Positions 25,711 through 34,338 of a stretch of 64,000 nucleotides of DNA are shown one piece after another (position 1 is the first letter of the stretch; each line of letters begins with the position of its first letter). The notes below the pieces were generated by a model. It ran no database searches and was not told where the DNA came from. It was given only the letters and a program-made list of their open reading frames with translations. A program made the position numbers and the translations under genes. Where the stretch lies: contig JAKVAQ010000005.1 of the NCBI GenBank assembly GCA_022447665.1, forward strand, positions 31,191 through 95,190, given 5' to 3'. Source of the stretch: Crocinitomicaceae bacterium. GTDB taxonomy: Bacteria; Bacteroidota; Bacteroidia; Flavobacteriales_D; Crocinitomicaceae.

Positions 25711-25896
25711 CTACTTCTTCTTTTTCTTATCCTTCTTCTTCTTATCGTCCTTCTTCTTAACTTCTTTCTTTTTAGTTTTCTTTACGTCTTTCTTTTTAGA
25801 ATCTGCCTTTTTCTTGGTTGATTTCTTTTTTTCGTCTTTTTTCTTCGAATCTTCCTTCTTCTTAGCCGTAAAACTTTATTTATTGAATTTTTTCAT
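25711..25896 (-). pseudogene. Lys-rich small protein gene with an in-frame TAA at codon 7
   Basis: Reading from ATG at 25896 the frame gives MKKFNK, a TAA at 25878-25876, then SFTA and 50 residues that are about 64% Lys with spaced Asp, Glu, Ser and Thr (KKKEDSKKKDEKKKSTKKKA, continuing in the same style) to TAG at 25711. There is no other ATG, GTG or TTG between the TAA and the Lys-rich part. The composition resembles histone-H1-like bacterial nucleoid or RNA-binding tails (AlgP or Hc1 style). It has its own terminator. Either the stop is genuine and the gene is dead, or initiation is non-standard, or the TAA is a sequencing error. Not predicted by ordinary gene finders because of the stop. 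Confidence 0.5.
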
Positions 25897-25976
25897 GTAT
25901 TTCTAAAGTAAAGGATTATTAATTTAAAAATCTCATTTTCAATGTTAAGGATTAATATATGAGAATTCTGAATGAT

Positions 25977-26003
25977 TTAAAACACTGATATTGAGTGTTT
26001 TAA
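25977..26003. repeat. Perfect 10-bp inverted repeat upstream of 26077
   Basis: TTAAAACACT (25977-25986) and AGTGTTTTAA (25994-26003) flank a 7-base loop, 74 bases before the ATG at 26077. It could be a terminator-like hairpin, an mRNA 5' structure or an operator. Confidence 0.45.
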
Positions 26004-26076
26004 TTTAAGAAACTTAACAATGGGATCTGACTTGTTTGGTGCGAAAACTCAAATGAATTACCTTAAAGTAGATTTC

Positions 26077-26676
26077 ATGAACTTTATCACGGTTAAAATA
26101 TTTCTTCTTTTCATTTTTCTTAACTCCTTTAAGGGGTTAAATGCAAAAGAAGACAGCCTCATTTTTTTTCAAAAGATTTCGAGCGAGAGGACAATTGGTC
26201 TTAAACTTCCATTAAAGTGCCGTATTTATACCAGTAAAGACGATAAACGTTTTGGAGAAATTGTTGACTACGACGAGCGAGAGGTATTCTTTAAATACAA
26301 AGACTATGATAGTTCTGAAGTGAATAGAATTCTTGCCTTTGATTCATTAAATAGGGCTGAAAAATATGACCTTGTTGATTCTTTGATTCAAGGAAGTGCA
26401 ATAGTTCAAAAAGTACCCGTGGATAGCATTTATAAAATCTCCATCCTCTCTGGAAGTGATAATTTACAACGTGAATTAGGTATGCTAGGGGCTTCTCTAT
26501 TAACCTTTGGATCTATGGCCATTTTAGTGATTGATCTCTCCCAAAATGTTGGTCAATCATTTAAACGAAGACATTTAATTGAAGCAGCTGGAGTGGGTTT
26601 GGGAGTTGGAACCATCGCTTTACTTATGAAACGAAATATTCTCATGAGTAAATGGCGAATTATTGAAGCGCCTTAA
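26077..26676 (+). CDS. Uncharacterised membrane/exported protein
   Basis: Protein of about 199 residues. The frame is open from 26020, but the first hydrophobic signal-like stretch (MNFITVKIFLLFIFLNSFK) begins at the ATG at 26077, taken as the start. The mature region is charged (CRIYTSKDDKRFGEIVDYD, a motif like the 'F.G.I...D' start of small beta domains), and two hydrophobic segments lie at about 132-155 and 170-190. Its stop at 26676 overlaps the stop of the convergent tandem-family gene at 26673 by 4 bases. No family is recognised. Confidence 0.6.
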   Translation: MNFITVKIFLLFIFLNSFKGLNAKEDSLIFFQKISSERTIGLKLPLKCRIYTSKDDKRFGEIVDYDEREVFFKYKDYDSSEVNRILAFDSLNRAEKYDLVDSLIQGSAIVQKVPVDSIYKISILSGSDNLQRELGMLGASLLTFGSMAILVIDLSQNVGQSFKRRHLIEAAGVGLGVGTIALLMKRNILMSKWRIIEAP

Positions 26677-27647
26677 TTCGTCAACATTTTTACTTCTAAC
26701 GGAATTTCAGCACCACCCCACTCTATTAATGTAAAACCGTCACGCTGAACTTGTGTAAAACTTGGAGTAGTTAAATCAAATGAGGTATATGGCACATCCA
26801 TGCTTGTGAACTTCATAAATACTCTTCTTTGATTATCTGGTTGAACACTCGTGGTAATTCCAGCAATTTCATTTGAATATTCATCATCCAGCACAAATTG
26901 AATTAAAGCGTAATCTTTTGTCAATAATCGTGGTCCCCAATAAGTAATAAAATCGGTCTTCTCAATTGTATTTAATCCCATCGAAGACAAGGTGTTTTCC
27001 ATAAATGTAATACAGGTGTCTGTTTTAATGATGAACCCTTCAACCTTACCCTCATTAGAAGTCGAATATGTGAGTTGCTCTGTTTCCCCTTCCCAAAATA
27101 AATAAGGATATGTCGAATTATTTACCTGGATACCTTCTTGATCCAAGTCTATCTTCCATCCATCTTCATTGTAGTTAGGATACGAAAAAACCAATTCAGA
27201 TCGAAGCTCAAGATTAAGATCAAAACTTATTGGCTTATCAGAGTAACAATAAATAACAGGCTTCTCTACCTCTATTACACCCATATCTGTATAGGCTAAA
27301 AACTCCATTGATACTTCATGTTGACTCTTAAAATCATAATTGTACAAAACTGATTCTGAATACCCATGTGCAAAGAAGAAAATACTTGAATCTGTGTCAT
27401 CCAATAAAAGTTCAAAATTGCCTTCCTCATCTACTTTTGCTTGTTTCTTAAAATCGGTTGTTCCAACAATTCCTTGGCTAATTCTATTTCCTCCATAATC
27501 TACTATATAGCCTTTAACTAAGCACTTTCCTTGAGGAACATCTAGATTTATACTGTCCTTAAAAATTGTCCAGTTCGGTATCCATTCACCATAGGCGTGA
27601 GCAGAGGTTAAAAACCCCAGTAATAGAATAAAAATGAGCTTCTTCAT
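26673..27647 (-). CDS. Tandem paralogue 4 of 4: carboxypeptidase-regulatory-like + YCYS...EWGG domain
   Basis: Exported protein of 324 residues, signal peptide MKKLIFILLLGFLTSAHAYG. Residues about 40-115 are a carboxypeptidase-regulatory-like beta-sandwich (CLVKGYIVDYGGN, TTDFKKQAKVDEEGNFEL) ending in YDFKSQHEVSMEF. The main domain begins EKPVIYCYSDKP and carries YPYLFWEGE, a FLENTL-like MENTLSSMGLN, DFITYWGPR and the C-terminal FTLIEWGGAEIP. This set of motifs (KPVIYxYx, YxYLFWEG, FIxxWxP, GFTxxEWGG) belongs to a widespread bacterial family that I know only as hypothetical. It is the last gene of the array, with a 4-base gap to its neighbour. Function unknown; surface or periplasmic location. 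Confidence 0.7.
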   Translation of the reverse strand: MKKLIFILLLGFLTSAHAYGEWIPNWTIFKDSINLDVPQGKCLVKGYIVDYGGNRISQGIVGTTDFKKQAKVDEEGNFELLLDDTDSSIFFFAHGYSESVLYNYDFKSQHEVSMEFLAYTDMGVIEVEKPVIYCYSDKPISFDLNLELRSELVFSYPNYNEDGWKIDLDQEGIQVNNSTYPYLFWEGETEQLTYSTSNEGKVEGFIIKTDTCITFMENTLSSMGLNTIEKTDFITYWGPRLLTKDYALIQFVLDDEYSNEIAGITTSVQPDNQRRVFMKFTSMDVPYTSFDLTTPSFTQVQRDGFTLIEWGGAEIPLEVKMLTN

Positions 27648-27651
27648 AATT

Positions 27652-28629
27652 CTAATTTATAATATTCTTGATTAATTTATTAGCAGGTAAGTCAGCGCCT
27701 CCCCATTCAATGATGGTAAATGCTCCACGCTTAAAAGGAGGAATTGTAGGCTCTTGAATATCCAGTTCTCCAAGCGATTCAAATTCTAAAGGAGAATACA
27801 TCATGAACAACCTCAACATAGATTCTGGCTTATGACTTACTTTAAGTGATGCAATTTCAGTATCGTACCAGTCTCCCTCTCTAAACTGGACAAAAGCATA
27901 AGGAGAACCAATCATTTCAGGACCCCAAAAGGTAATGAAATCAGCCCTTTCATTTTGATTCAAACCATACGCTATTAAAGTATTTTCAAGAAATGAAATA
28001 AGGGTATCCGTTTTAATGAAATAACCCACCACCGAATTTTCTTGAAATTCATAATTCAAGTGATCCGTTTGGCCTTCCCAAAAAAGATAAGGATAGTTTT
28101 GTCCCTCATACATTACCCCTTCCTTATCCAATTCAATATCCCAACCGCCATCATTATATTCAGGGTAAGAAAAAACTAAATCCGACTTAAAATCGTAATT
28201 AAGGTTTACCGTTATTGGCTTGTCAGAATAGCAGTAAACTACAGGCTTTCGTACATGAATGCTTTGTTTGCTTGATTGTCCAAAAAAATCTATTTCCACC
28301 AAATGTTGACTTTTAAAATCGTATTGAACTACTGTTTCTCTATAACCCATTTGGAAAAAGAAAATAGAAGAATCTGAGTCCGATAATTCCAATATGAAGC
28401 ACCCTGAAGAATCTGTTCTTGTTTGTTTCTTAAAATCAGTTGTGGATACTAGTCCATTAAAGAGCGGTTTTCTGTATTCATCGAATACTTTTCCTTTCGC
28501 ATAGCAGGTGCCTTCAGGAATAGAATCTACCTTAACATCCGAATTAATCGTAAATGGTATGACCATTACTCGTCTTTCAGCCATGGCCATGAACGATGTG
28601 AAAATTAAGAGAAAAATGGTAAGCCGCAT
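27652..28629 (-). CDS. Tandem paralogue 3 of 4: carboxypeptidase-regulatory-like + YCYS...EWGG domain
   Basis: Exported protein of 325 residues with a signal peptide to about residue 17 (MAMA). Beta-sandwich: CYAKGKVFDEYRKPLFNG, TTDFKKQTRTDSSGCFIL. Main domain: VRKPVVYCYSDKPITVNLN, YPEYNDGGWDIELDKEG, YPYLFWEGQTDH, FLENTLIAYGLNQNERADFI then TFWGPEM, and FTIIEWGGADLP. It differs from its siblings most in the tail (KLIKNIIN) and in an extra Cys. It lies 1 base from the next gene up and 4 from the next down, so all four are one transcript reading leftward. Alternating conserved motifs and variable surface loops suggest diversification after duplication. Confidence 0.7.
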   Translation of the reverse strand: MRLTIFLLIFTSFMAMAERRVMVIPFTINSDVKVDSIPEGTCYAKGKVFDEYRKPLFNGLVSTTDFKKQTRTDSSGCFILELSDSDSSIFFFQMGYRETVVQYDFKSQHLVEIDFFGQSSKQSIHVRKPVVYCYSDKPITVNLNYDFKSDLVFSYPEYNDGGWDIELDKEGVMYEGQNYPYLFWEGQTDHLNYEFQENSVVGYFIKTDTLISFLENTLIAYGLNQNERADFITFWGPEMIGSPYAFVQFREGDWYDTEIASLKVSHKPESMLRLFMMYSPLEFESLGELDIQEPTIPPFKRGAFTIIEWGGADLPANKLIKNIIN

Positions 28630-28630
28630 T

Positions 28631-29608
28631 TTAATTGATATTTGTTAGAATTAAACTGCCAACCGGAATTTCCGAACCTCCCCATTCTATTAATGTAAAC
28701 CCAGACCTTTCAAATGATTCGATTTGTGGATTAACGATTGTAATACCTGGCAATTCTTCACTGGTTAGCGGTGTGAAGTTCATAAACAATCGAAACATAG
28801 CGTCAGGCCTAGGCTCACAGTTAATGCTTGCTATATTTTGAGCGTATAAGTCATTTGTTTGGAATTGTACTAAAGCATATTCCATGCCAACCATTCTAGG
28901 CCCCCAAAAAGTAATAAAATCGGTTTTTTCGTTTTGATTTAACCCAAAGGCCGATAAGGTATTCTCTAAGAAAGAAACAACAGTATCCGTATTTACAATG
29001 TATCCCTCAATTTCGTTTTCTAAGCCAACATTATAGGTTAATTCATCTGTTTTGCCTTCCCAGAAAAGGTATGGATATTCTTTTCCTTCTGCGGTGATTC
29101 CTTTCTGATCTACTTCAAATCTCCAGCCCTCCTTGTACTGAGGATATGTAAAAGTCAAATCAGACTTAAAGCCTAATTTCAAGTTAACTGAAATTGGATC
29201 TTCTGAATAACAATAAATAACTGGTTTGTCTACCGTGATTACCTCCCAATTTTCTTGGGCATGGAACTTAACGGTAAGTACATGTTGACTTTTAAAATCG
29301 TGTGTGAGAATAGACTCCGAATAGCCAAAATAGAAAAAGAAAATAGCCGAGTCCTGATCTGATAAAGGAAGCCTGAAATTCCCCAAACTATCGGTAGTGG
29401 TTTGCTTAGTAAAATCAACCGTTGAAATTAACGCATTCGGAATAACTGTACCATCCCAATTAGCGACGTTTCCAACAACAACAGAATTGCCTTTAGGAAT
29501 GCTTGTATCAATTTTCTCCGAAACGATTGTGTAGGACGGTAATGACTTAAATAAACCAGCGAATGCGTTTATCGAGAAAAATCCTAGAAGTATTAATATT
29601 GCTTTCAT
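28631..29608 (-). CDS. Tandem paralogue 2 of 4: carboxypeptidase-regulatory-like + YCYS...EWGG domain
   Basis: Exported protein of 325 residues with a signal peptide (MKAILILLGFFSINAFAG). The beta-sandwich GNVANWDGTVIPNALISTV is followed by DFTKQTTTDSLGNFRLPLSD, then HDFKSQHVLTVKF. Main domain: VDKPVIYCYSEDP, YPYLFWEGKTDEL, FLENTLSAFGLNQNEKTDFI, TFWGPRMVG and FTLIEWGGSEIP. Only one base separates it from the downstream gene and 7 from the upstream one. The members share roughly half of their residues by eye, so the duplications are old relative to the PKD duplication at 2.2 kb. Function unknown. Confidence 0.7.
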   Translation of the reverse strand: MKAILILLGFFSINAFAGLFKSLPSYTIVSEKIDTSIPKGNSVVVGNVANWDGTVIPNALISTVDFTKQTTTDSLGNFRLPLSDQDSAIFFFYFGYSESILTHDFKSQHVLTVKFHAQENWEVITVDKPVIYCYSEDPISVNLKLGFKSDLTFTYPQYKEGWRFEVDQKGITAEGKEYPYLFWEGKTDELTYNVGLENEIEGYIVNTDTVVSFLENTLSAFGLNQNEKTDFITFWGPRMVGMEYALVQFQTNDLYAQNIASINCEPRPDAMFRLFMNFTPLTSEELPGITIVNPQIESFERSGFTLIEWGGSEIPVGSLILTNIN

Positions 29609-29615
29609 AATTCAA

Positions 29616-30581
29616 TTAGATATTGAGCCAAGTGTTTTGTAGGGGGATTTCAGATCCTCCCCATTCAATCAATGTGAATCCTTCCCGTGAAATGGGTTCA
29701 AATTCGGGTGATTTGGTTGAGTAATTAGGAATTGGATAATCTAAAGGCGTGAAAAGTAGATAAAAGCGTAACATGTTCTGAGGCTTCGGATTTACAGAGA
29801 TTTCTGCTATCATTTCATCATATTCATCGTCGTTTAAAAATTGCAAAATGGCGTATTCTTTTTGGGAAATTTTTGGCCCCCAAAAAGTGATGAAATCAGT
29901 TTTCTCTCTGTTGTTCAGATTCATTGTGGTCAATACATTTTCTAAATGCTGAATAATCGTATCTGTCTTTACAAGGTAAGAATCAGCTCCTAAGCTTGAA
30001 TAATCCGACTTCCAATTTTCACCTTCCCAAAACAAGTATGGGTAGGATTTTCCATCGTAAATTATATCACCGTTTGCTGTTGAAGTGAATTCCCAGGACT
30101 CTTGATACGCTGGATATGAAAAAGTGAGTTCAGTCTTAAAATCATATTGAATACTTACATTCTCAATATCACCATAGGCATAGACAACAGGTTTAAGATT
30201 AACTTCTGGAACAATGTTCTCCATTAAAAAAAAGTCAATAGAAACAATATGCTGACTTTTGAAATCGTAATTAGGAATAATAACCTCAGTATAGTTTAGT
30301 CTGTACGCGAAAATCGTGGAGTCTTTGTCTGAAACTTCGAATGAATAAAAGCCTGAAAAGTCCGTTGTAGTTTGTTTAATAAAATCAGATGTACTGACCA
30401 TTGCATCCGAAAGTGGATCTCCGTTAGAATTATAAACATGACCTTCAATGGTAGTCATTCCTGGAGAGAGATGAGGGTCAAGCGTATCAAAATTGATTCG
30501 ATATTCTATGCGCATATCCTCCATAGAAGAAGCACACAACGAACTCATTAACAGAATAATGACCAATAGATTTTTAAACAT
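29616..30581 (-). CDS. Tandem paralogue 1 of 4 (first transcribed): carboxypeptidase-regulatory-like + EWGG domain
   Basis: Exported protein of 321 residues, signal peptide MFKNLLVIILLMSSLCASS. It is the first gene transcribed and the most divergent: the entry motif reads NLKPVVYAYGDI instead of YCYS, with no second Cys there, and it lacks the extended tail. TTIEGHVYNSNGDPLSD and MVSTSDFIKQTTTDFSGF form the beta-sandwich. SYPYLFWEGENW, NLNNREKTDFITFWGPKI and GFTLIEWGGSEIP are kept. Its upstream gap (30582-30640) has a promoter-like TACCTTTA on the minus strand inside a TACCT/AGGTA inverted repeat (30595-30606). Family members elsewhere are uncharacterised. Confidence 0.7.
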   Translation of the reverse strand: MFKNLLVIILLMSSLCASSMEDMRIEYRINFDTLDPHLSPGMTTIEGHVYNSNGDPLSDAMVSTSDFIKQTTTDFSGFYSFEVSDKDSTIFAYRLNYTEVIIPNYDFKSQHIVSIDFFLMENIVPEVNLKPVVYAYGDIENVSIQYDFKTELTFSYPAYQESWEFTSTANGDIIYDGKSYPYLFWEGENWKSDYSSLGADSYLVKTDTIIQHLENVLTTMNLNNREKTDFITFWGPKISQKEYAILQFLNDDEYDEMIAEISVNPKPQNMLRFYLLFTPLDYPIPNYSTKSPEFEPISREGFTLIEWGGSEIPLQNTWLNI

Positions 30582-30640
30582 AGTGTACCCGATTTACCTA
30601 AAGGTACAAACGTTTATATGAAAGGTTCAATTTTTTTTGA

Positions 30641-31516
30641 CTAGATAAATTCGAAGTCAACGCGACGGTTCAATTGCTTTCCCTCTGGAGTAGCATTGGA
30701 GGCCTTGGGATCACTTTCTCCTCGAAACTCTATAACAACCCTATCAGGCTTAAGACCTAGAGAAACAATATATGCTTTGATGTTATTGGCGCGGCGCTCA
30801 CTGAGATCGACATTATACTCATCCGTTCCATTACTATCGGTATGTCCAATAATTTTAATTCTAAGATCAGAATGAGATTCTACAATCTGGACCATACGTT
30901 CTAAATATGGTTTAAATTCTTCTTTTAGCTCGTCTTTATCGTGATCAAATAGAACGGGTTTGAATTCAAAGTCACGCATTTCCGCTTCACGCACATAATA
31001 GGCATTCCATCCTCTATTCAAATCATTAACTAAATTATTAAACCAGCTGTGGTAAAGGACATTTGTGTCTGTTCTAGAGATATTGTATTTTGATCTATAA
31101 AGGATAATTTCACCTCCTCTTCGTTTACAATCTTTCGCTTCCCATTTCCCAGATAAATACCCTGTACTATCATTATAAGCCAACGTACCTTTATTCGTAC
31201 ACCAGAATCTACCTGCCTTGTTTTCTTGGAGCCCGATTAAATAATCATCGAAAGTGATTGTTTTTGAATCGGAAGCTTTGCCTTTAGTATTCTTGTATGC
31301 AAAGTATTCTGTGAAGGGAGTTTCAGTTCTGCATTCCCCTTTCATTTCACCCGTTGATTTGTCAATTTGAAAATCAAACCAAATGGCATTTCCTTTGGCT
31401 GGGGACTGACCGTAAGTTGTGATGATTCCTTGCCAAGTTCCTTGAAGAAAATCAAGGGATTGTGATTGCGAAAAAGAGGCAACAAAACAGGATATGGCTA
31501 TTAGTATAAAACGCAT
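30641..31516 (-). CDS. OmpA-family outer membrane protein
   Basis: Protein of 291 residues. Signal peptide MRFILIAISCFVASFSQS, then an N-terminal beta domain (LQGTWQGIITTYGQ, lipocalin-like) to about residue 165. The C-terminal 110 residues are an OmpA/MotB peptidoglycan-binding domain: FKPVLFDHDKDELKEEFKPY, LRIKIIGHTDSNGTDEYN, LSERRANNIKAYI and QLNRRVDFEF. The key residues GHTD, NxxLSxxRA and NRRV are intact. It anchors the outer membrane to the cell wall. It precedes the tandem paralogue array on the same strand, so it may lie on the same or an adjacent transcript. Confidence 0.88.
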   Translation of the reverse strand: MRFILIAISCFVASFSQSQSLDFLQGTWQGIITTYGQSPAKGNAIWFDFQIDKSTGEMKGECRTETPFTEYFAYKNTKGKASDSKTITFDDYLIGLQENKAGRFWCTNKGTLAYNDSTGYLSGKWEAKDCKRRGGEIILYRSKYNISRTDTNVLYHSWFNNLVNDLNRGWNAYYVREAEMRDFEFKPVLFDHDKDELKEEFKPYLERMVQIVESHSDLRIKIIGHTDSNGTDEYNVDLSERRANNIKAYIVSLGLKPDRVVIEFRGESDPKASNATPEGKQLNRRVDFEFI

Positions 31517-31589
31517 TACCAGGTTAAACTACAAGGACTATACCTAATATACGAATCCTATCTGTTTTGTTACACTCCCCGTTATGAAA

Positions 31590-31964
31590 TCATTCTAGCA
31601 ATAGTTTGTAGCGAGAATGGTGAATTCCGTAATACCGATGAAAATAAACTGCATCAGGTGTAATCCACTCAACGCTATAGGTCATTGCTTCACCGATAAC
31701 CAATTCGTTTAGTTCTTTATTATAAGTGCAATTGTAGTGTTCGATAACACCGTCATTTTTAATGGCTACTTCATCTACATTTCCATTGAAGTAATAATGG
31801 GTGTTTATTTCGTTTAATTGTTGGGAAGAATAAAGGGAGTCGTTCACGTATAACGTGTTTTCAACCACTCCCCATTCTCCGCTTAAATTCAATGTCATAT
31901 TATCATTCTTTGCGCATGAAATTGTTGAAATTGCTGCAAATAAATAGGCTATCATTTTTCTCAC
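31590..31964 (-). CDS. Small hypothetical lipoprotein
   Basis: Protein of 124 residues. The signal MRKMIAYLFAAISTISC ends in a lipobox-type Cys17, so it is probably lipid-anchored. The mature part (LNLSGEWGVVENTLYVND through YGIHHSRYKLLLE) looks like a lipocalin-type beta fold that starts with xGxWxV. Similar small lipocalin-like lipoproteins are common in Bacteroidota. It lies between the OmpA-like gene and the CsgG-like pair with 21 and 73 bases of spacing. Function unknown. Confidence 0.6.
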   Translation of the reverse strand: MRKMIAYLFAAISTISCAKNDNMTLNLSGEWGVVENTLYVNDSLYSSQQLNEINTHYYFNGNVDEVAIKNDGVIEHYNCTYNKELNELVIGEAMTYSVEWITPDAVYFHRYYGIHHSRYKLLLE

Positions 31965-31985
31965 TGTTTTGGGTTAATCTAATTT

Positions 31986-33113
31986 TTAGTTGATCTTTTT
32001 CGTCTTTTTCATGATGTTGAATCCAATACTTGTTCCAATGAATCCACCATCCTTAGTAGCTGAGTAATAAATATTCATGGGTATGTTTAAAGCTCCTGAT
32101 TGGAAAGTTCTACCAAAGGCCATTAACCATCTTGTCGAGAAATAAGTCGCTCCTCTTGAATCTAAGTGCATGTTCTCTGCATATCCCCAGTCTTGTAATT
32201 GTCTATCTGGATATTTCCCTAAATCAACGTCATTTGTTCTGTAGTATTGATTTCCTTTTCCTAATCGATTATCCGTATCAAAAAATCCATACGACTTCTT
32301 AGAAAAACTAAAGGTTGGTCCGAAAGCAAATTCCCAGTTTCTTTTTCCAAAACGGAAACCATTTAATAACGAAAGTGATGGTACAAATTTCCCTTGTTCA
32401 AGACCAGAAACATTAACTATTAGCTCGCCTAATGCAGAGAAGTTTTCAGTACCCACATATTGTTTCTCAACTTGGTACCCAATAAGTGTAGTAATTGGTG
32501 CCATTCCTAAGCCTCCTTGATCCTCATCTCTTTGCATAAACTCATTTACACTTCCCACCGCGTATGCGATACCCATTCGTGGTCCTGAATTCTTCACCTG
32601 TCCAATATTATCTGATGTAATTACCTCATTTTGGAAAGTTAAGCTCTTCTTAAGCTCAGGATCTGGAGCAATGTCATGCATTTCTTGCATTACAATTCCA
32701 ATCATACGTTGTATCTCACCATGCTGATTATCAAATTCAGCAGATTTAGTTTTTGATATAACGCCGTTCTTTACATCTACGAGCTTAAGGTTAATGATGA
32801 TTTTATTTCCTAAACCATCAACACTACCCGAGATTAAAAAATCCACCTCTAAATCTCTCCCGTAATTCACCAAGCACTTTTGTCCAAAACAAGAATCGTA
32901 CTCTAGGTTTGTACCTACTTCCTGCATATCAAAATAATCAAGTACTTGGTAACGATTTAATTTGATTAACTCTAAGTATGCCATTTGCGTAACAGCGTCG
33001 GTTGAAGAGTTTATCCCGAAGGCTCTAACTGGAGCAACAGCGGCAGTTTGTGCATAAGATTGAGTAAAAATTCCAAGCAAACAAATAACGATTACTAATA
33101 ATACCTTTTTCAT
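31986..33113 (-). CDS. CsgG-fold N-terminal + outer-membrane-like C-terminal protein (copy B)
   Basis: Exported protein of 375 residues, signal peptide to about residue 21 (SYAQTAAV). The N-terminal part (about 22-145) follows the CsgG/LpoB-type pattern: 'AV.PV' strand, LELIKLNRYQVLDYFDMQEV, CFGQKCLVNYGRDLEVDFLI, GSVDGLGNKIIINLKLVDV. The CxxxxC pair is shared with its paralogue. The C-terminal part (about 185-375) has barrel-like strands. It lies 25 bases after the paralogue that starts at 34311. CsgG-type domains often act in outer-membrane assembly or lipoprotein control; a barrel fused to one is unusual and its role is unknown. Confidence 0.6.
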   Translation of the reverse strand: MKKVLLVIVICLLGIFTQSYAQTAAVAPVRAFGINSSTDAVTQMAYLELIKLNRYQVLDYFDMQEVGTNLEYDSCFGQKCLVNYGRDLEVDFLISGSVDGLGNKIIINLKLVDVKNGVISKTKSAEFDNQHGEIQRMIGIVMQEMHDIAPDPELKKSLTFQNEVITSDNIGQVKNSGPRMGIAYAVGSVNEFMQRDEDQGGLGMAPITTLIGYQVEKQYVGTENFSALGELIVNVSGLEQGKFVPSLSLLNGFRFGKRNWEFAFGPTFSFSKKSYGFFDTDNRLGKGNQYYRTNDVDLGKYPDRQLQDWGYAENMHLDSRGATYFSTRWLMAFGRTFQSGALNIPMNIYYSATKDGGFIGTSIGFNIMKKTKKIN

Positions 33114-33138
33114 GATTTCTAACTTTTATAATTTCTAT

Positions 33139-34311
33139 TTACTTGTTGATTTTTGTTCTTGAAGTGGTCATGTTGAATCCAACATTTAACCCAAATATTC
33201 CTCCATATTTATTTGAACTGTAGTATAGGTTCACCGGCATGTTTAAACCACCCGCCTGGAAAGTTCTTCCTACAGCAATTACCCAGCTTGCATTGAATTT
33301 GAAGTCTCCCCTCTTATCCAAATGCTCGTCGTATAAGTCATTGCTTGGTGTTGAGAATGGACTGTAAACTTCGCCTGTTACAGGGTCAACATTGTTAGGA
33401 TCCATTTCCCAGTCGATATAGTTTTTTCTAATCCAGTCTGTTCTTGAGTAGTAAACATTGTTATCAAACAAACCTGTTGAAGTTCTGATCAATCCTAAGC
33501 TTGGACCAAAGGCTACCTCGTAACCGTTTTTACCAAATCTAAAACCATTCATTAGAGTAATTGAAGGAATAAATTGTCCTTGATCCATTCCGGCAACATT
33601 TAATATCACTTCAGCTAATGCTCCGAAATTTTCTGTTCCAATATATTCTCCTTCAAATTGGTATCCGATGTTTGAAACAACTGGCTGAATTCCTAATCCT
33701 CCTTCAGCTTCATTACGCATAAAGAAGTCCTGTAAATCACCGTGTCCAACATAGCTTACTCCAAAACGTGGTCCTGAATTGTTCAATTTTCCCACATCAT
33801 TTGAAGTAATGATTTCCTCCTTAAAAGCAAGTCTCTTTCTTGTTACTTCATCCACCTCTAAACCCAATAAATCGGAGATTACTATTCCAAGCATACGCTG
33901 GATTTCATCTTCATTATTATCAAACTCAGACATTGCCGTTTTCTGAATCGACTTGTTCTTTACATCTATTAACTTGAAGCTAACTACGATTTTGGTTCCT
34001 GTATTCAATACATTCCCACCTAAAACGTAATCAACTTTTAATGCCTCTCCTTTAGAGATAAGACACTTTTTTCCATAACACTCATAAAATTCATCGCCTC
34101 TACCCTCTAATCTTTCTTCCATGTCAAATTCATCTAACACGGTGAAACGATCTGCCTTAATAAATTCTAATCGCGCCATTTTTGTAATTGCGATTGAATT
34201 ATTTCTTAATCCTTCCGTTGCTATTTCACTTACGGCAGCTGATTGAGCAAATACCATTCTCGGAAAAAACACGCAGAATAAAATCTGTAATACAATAGTT
34301 TTTGTTTTCAT
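33139..34311 (-). CDS. CsgG-fold N-terminal + outer-membrane-like C-terminal protein (copy A)
   Basis: Exported protein of 390 residues, signal peptide ending VFAQSA. It aligns over its whole length with the downstream gene: MARLEFIKADRFTVLDEFDM, CYGKKCLISKGEALKVDYVL, GGNVLNTGTKIVVSFKLIDV and SEFDNNEDEIQRMLGIVISD in the N-terminal half, and ENFGALAEVILNVAGMDQGQ plus LMNGFRFGKNGYEVAFGPSL in the barrel half. The pair arose by duplication. A promoter box lies just upstream at 34331 (minus). Both end in similar GLNVGFNM / GTSIGFNI strands. Likely expressed together; function unknown. Confidence 0.6.
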   Translation of the reverse strand: MKTKTIVLQILFCVFFPRMVFAQSAAVSEIATEGLRNNSIAITKMARLEFIKADRFTVLDEFDMEERLEGRGDEFYECYGKKCLISKGEALKVDYVLGGNVLNTGTKIVVSFKLIDVKNKSIQKTAMSEFDNNEDEIQRMLGIVISDLLGLEVDEVTRKRLAFKEEIITSNDVGKLNNSGPRFGVSYVGHGDLQDFFMRNEAEGGLGIQPVVSNIGYQFEGEYIGTENFGALAEVILNVAGMDQGQFIPSITLMNGFRFGKNGYEVAFGPSLGLIRTSTGLFDNNVYYSRTDWIRKNYIDWEMDPNNVDPVTGEVYSPFSTPSNDLYDEHLDKRGDFKFNASWVIAVGRTFQAGGLNMPVNLYYSSNKYGGIFGLNVGFNMTTSRTKINK

Positions 34312-34330
34312 AACTTAAATTTTGTTGATA

Positions 34331-34338
34331 CAAATCTA
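34331..34338 (-). promoter_or_regulatory. Putative -7 promoter box of the CsgG-like pair
   Basis: On the minus strand TAGATTTG, an exact TAnnTTTG, ends 19 bases before the ATG at 34311. GGTG-ATATA-CACC (34341-34353) forms an inverted repeat between this box and the -33 region, where an operator could sit. Confidence 0.5.
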
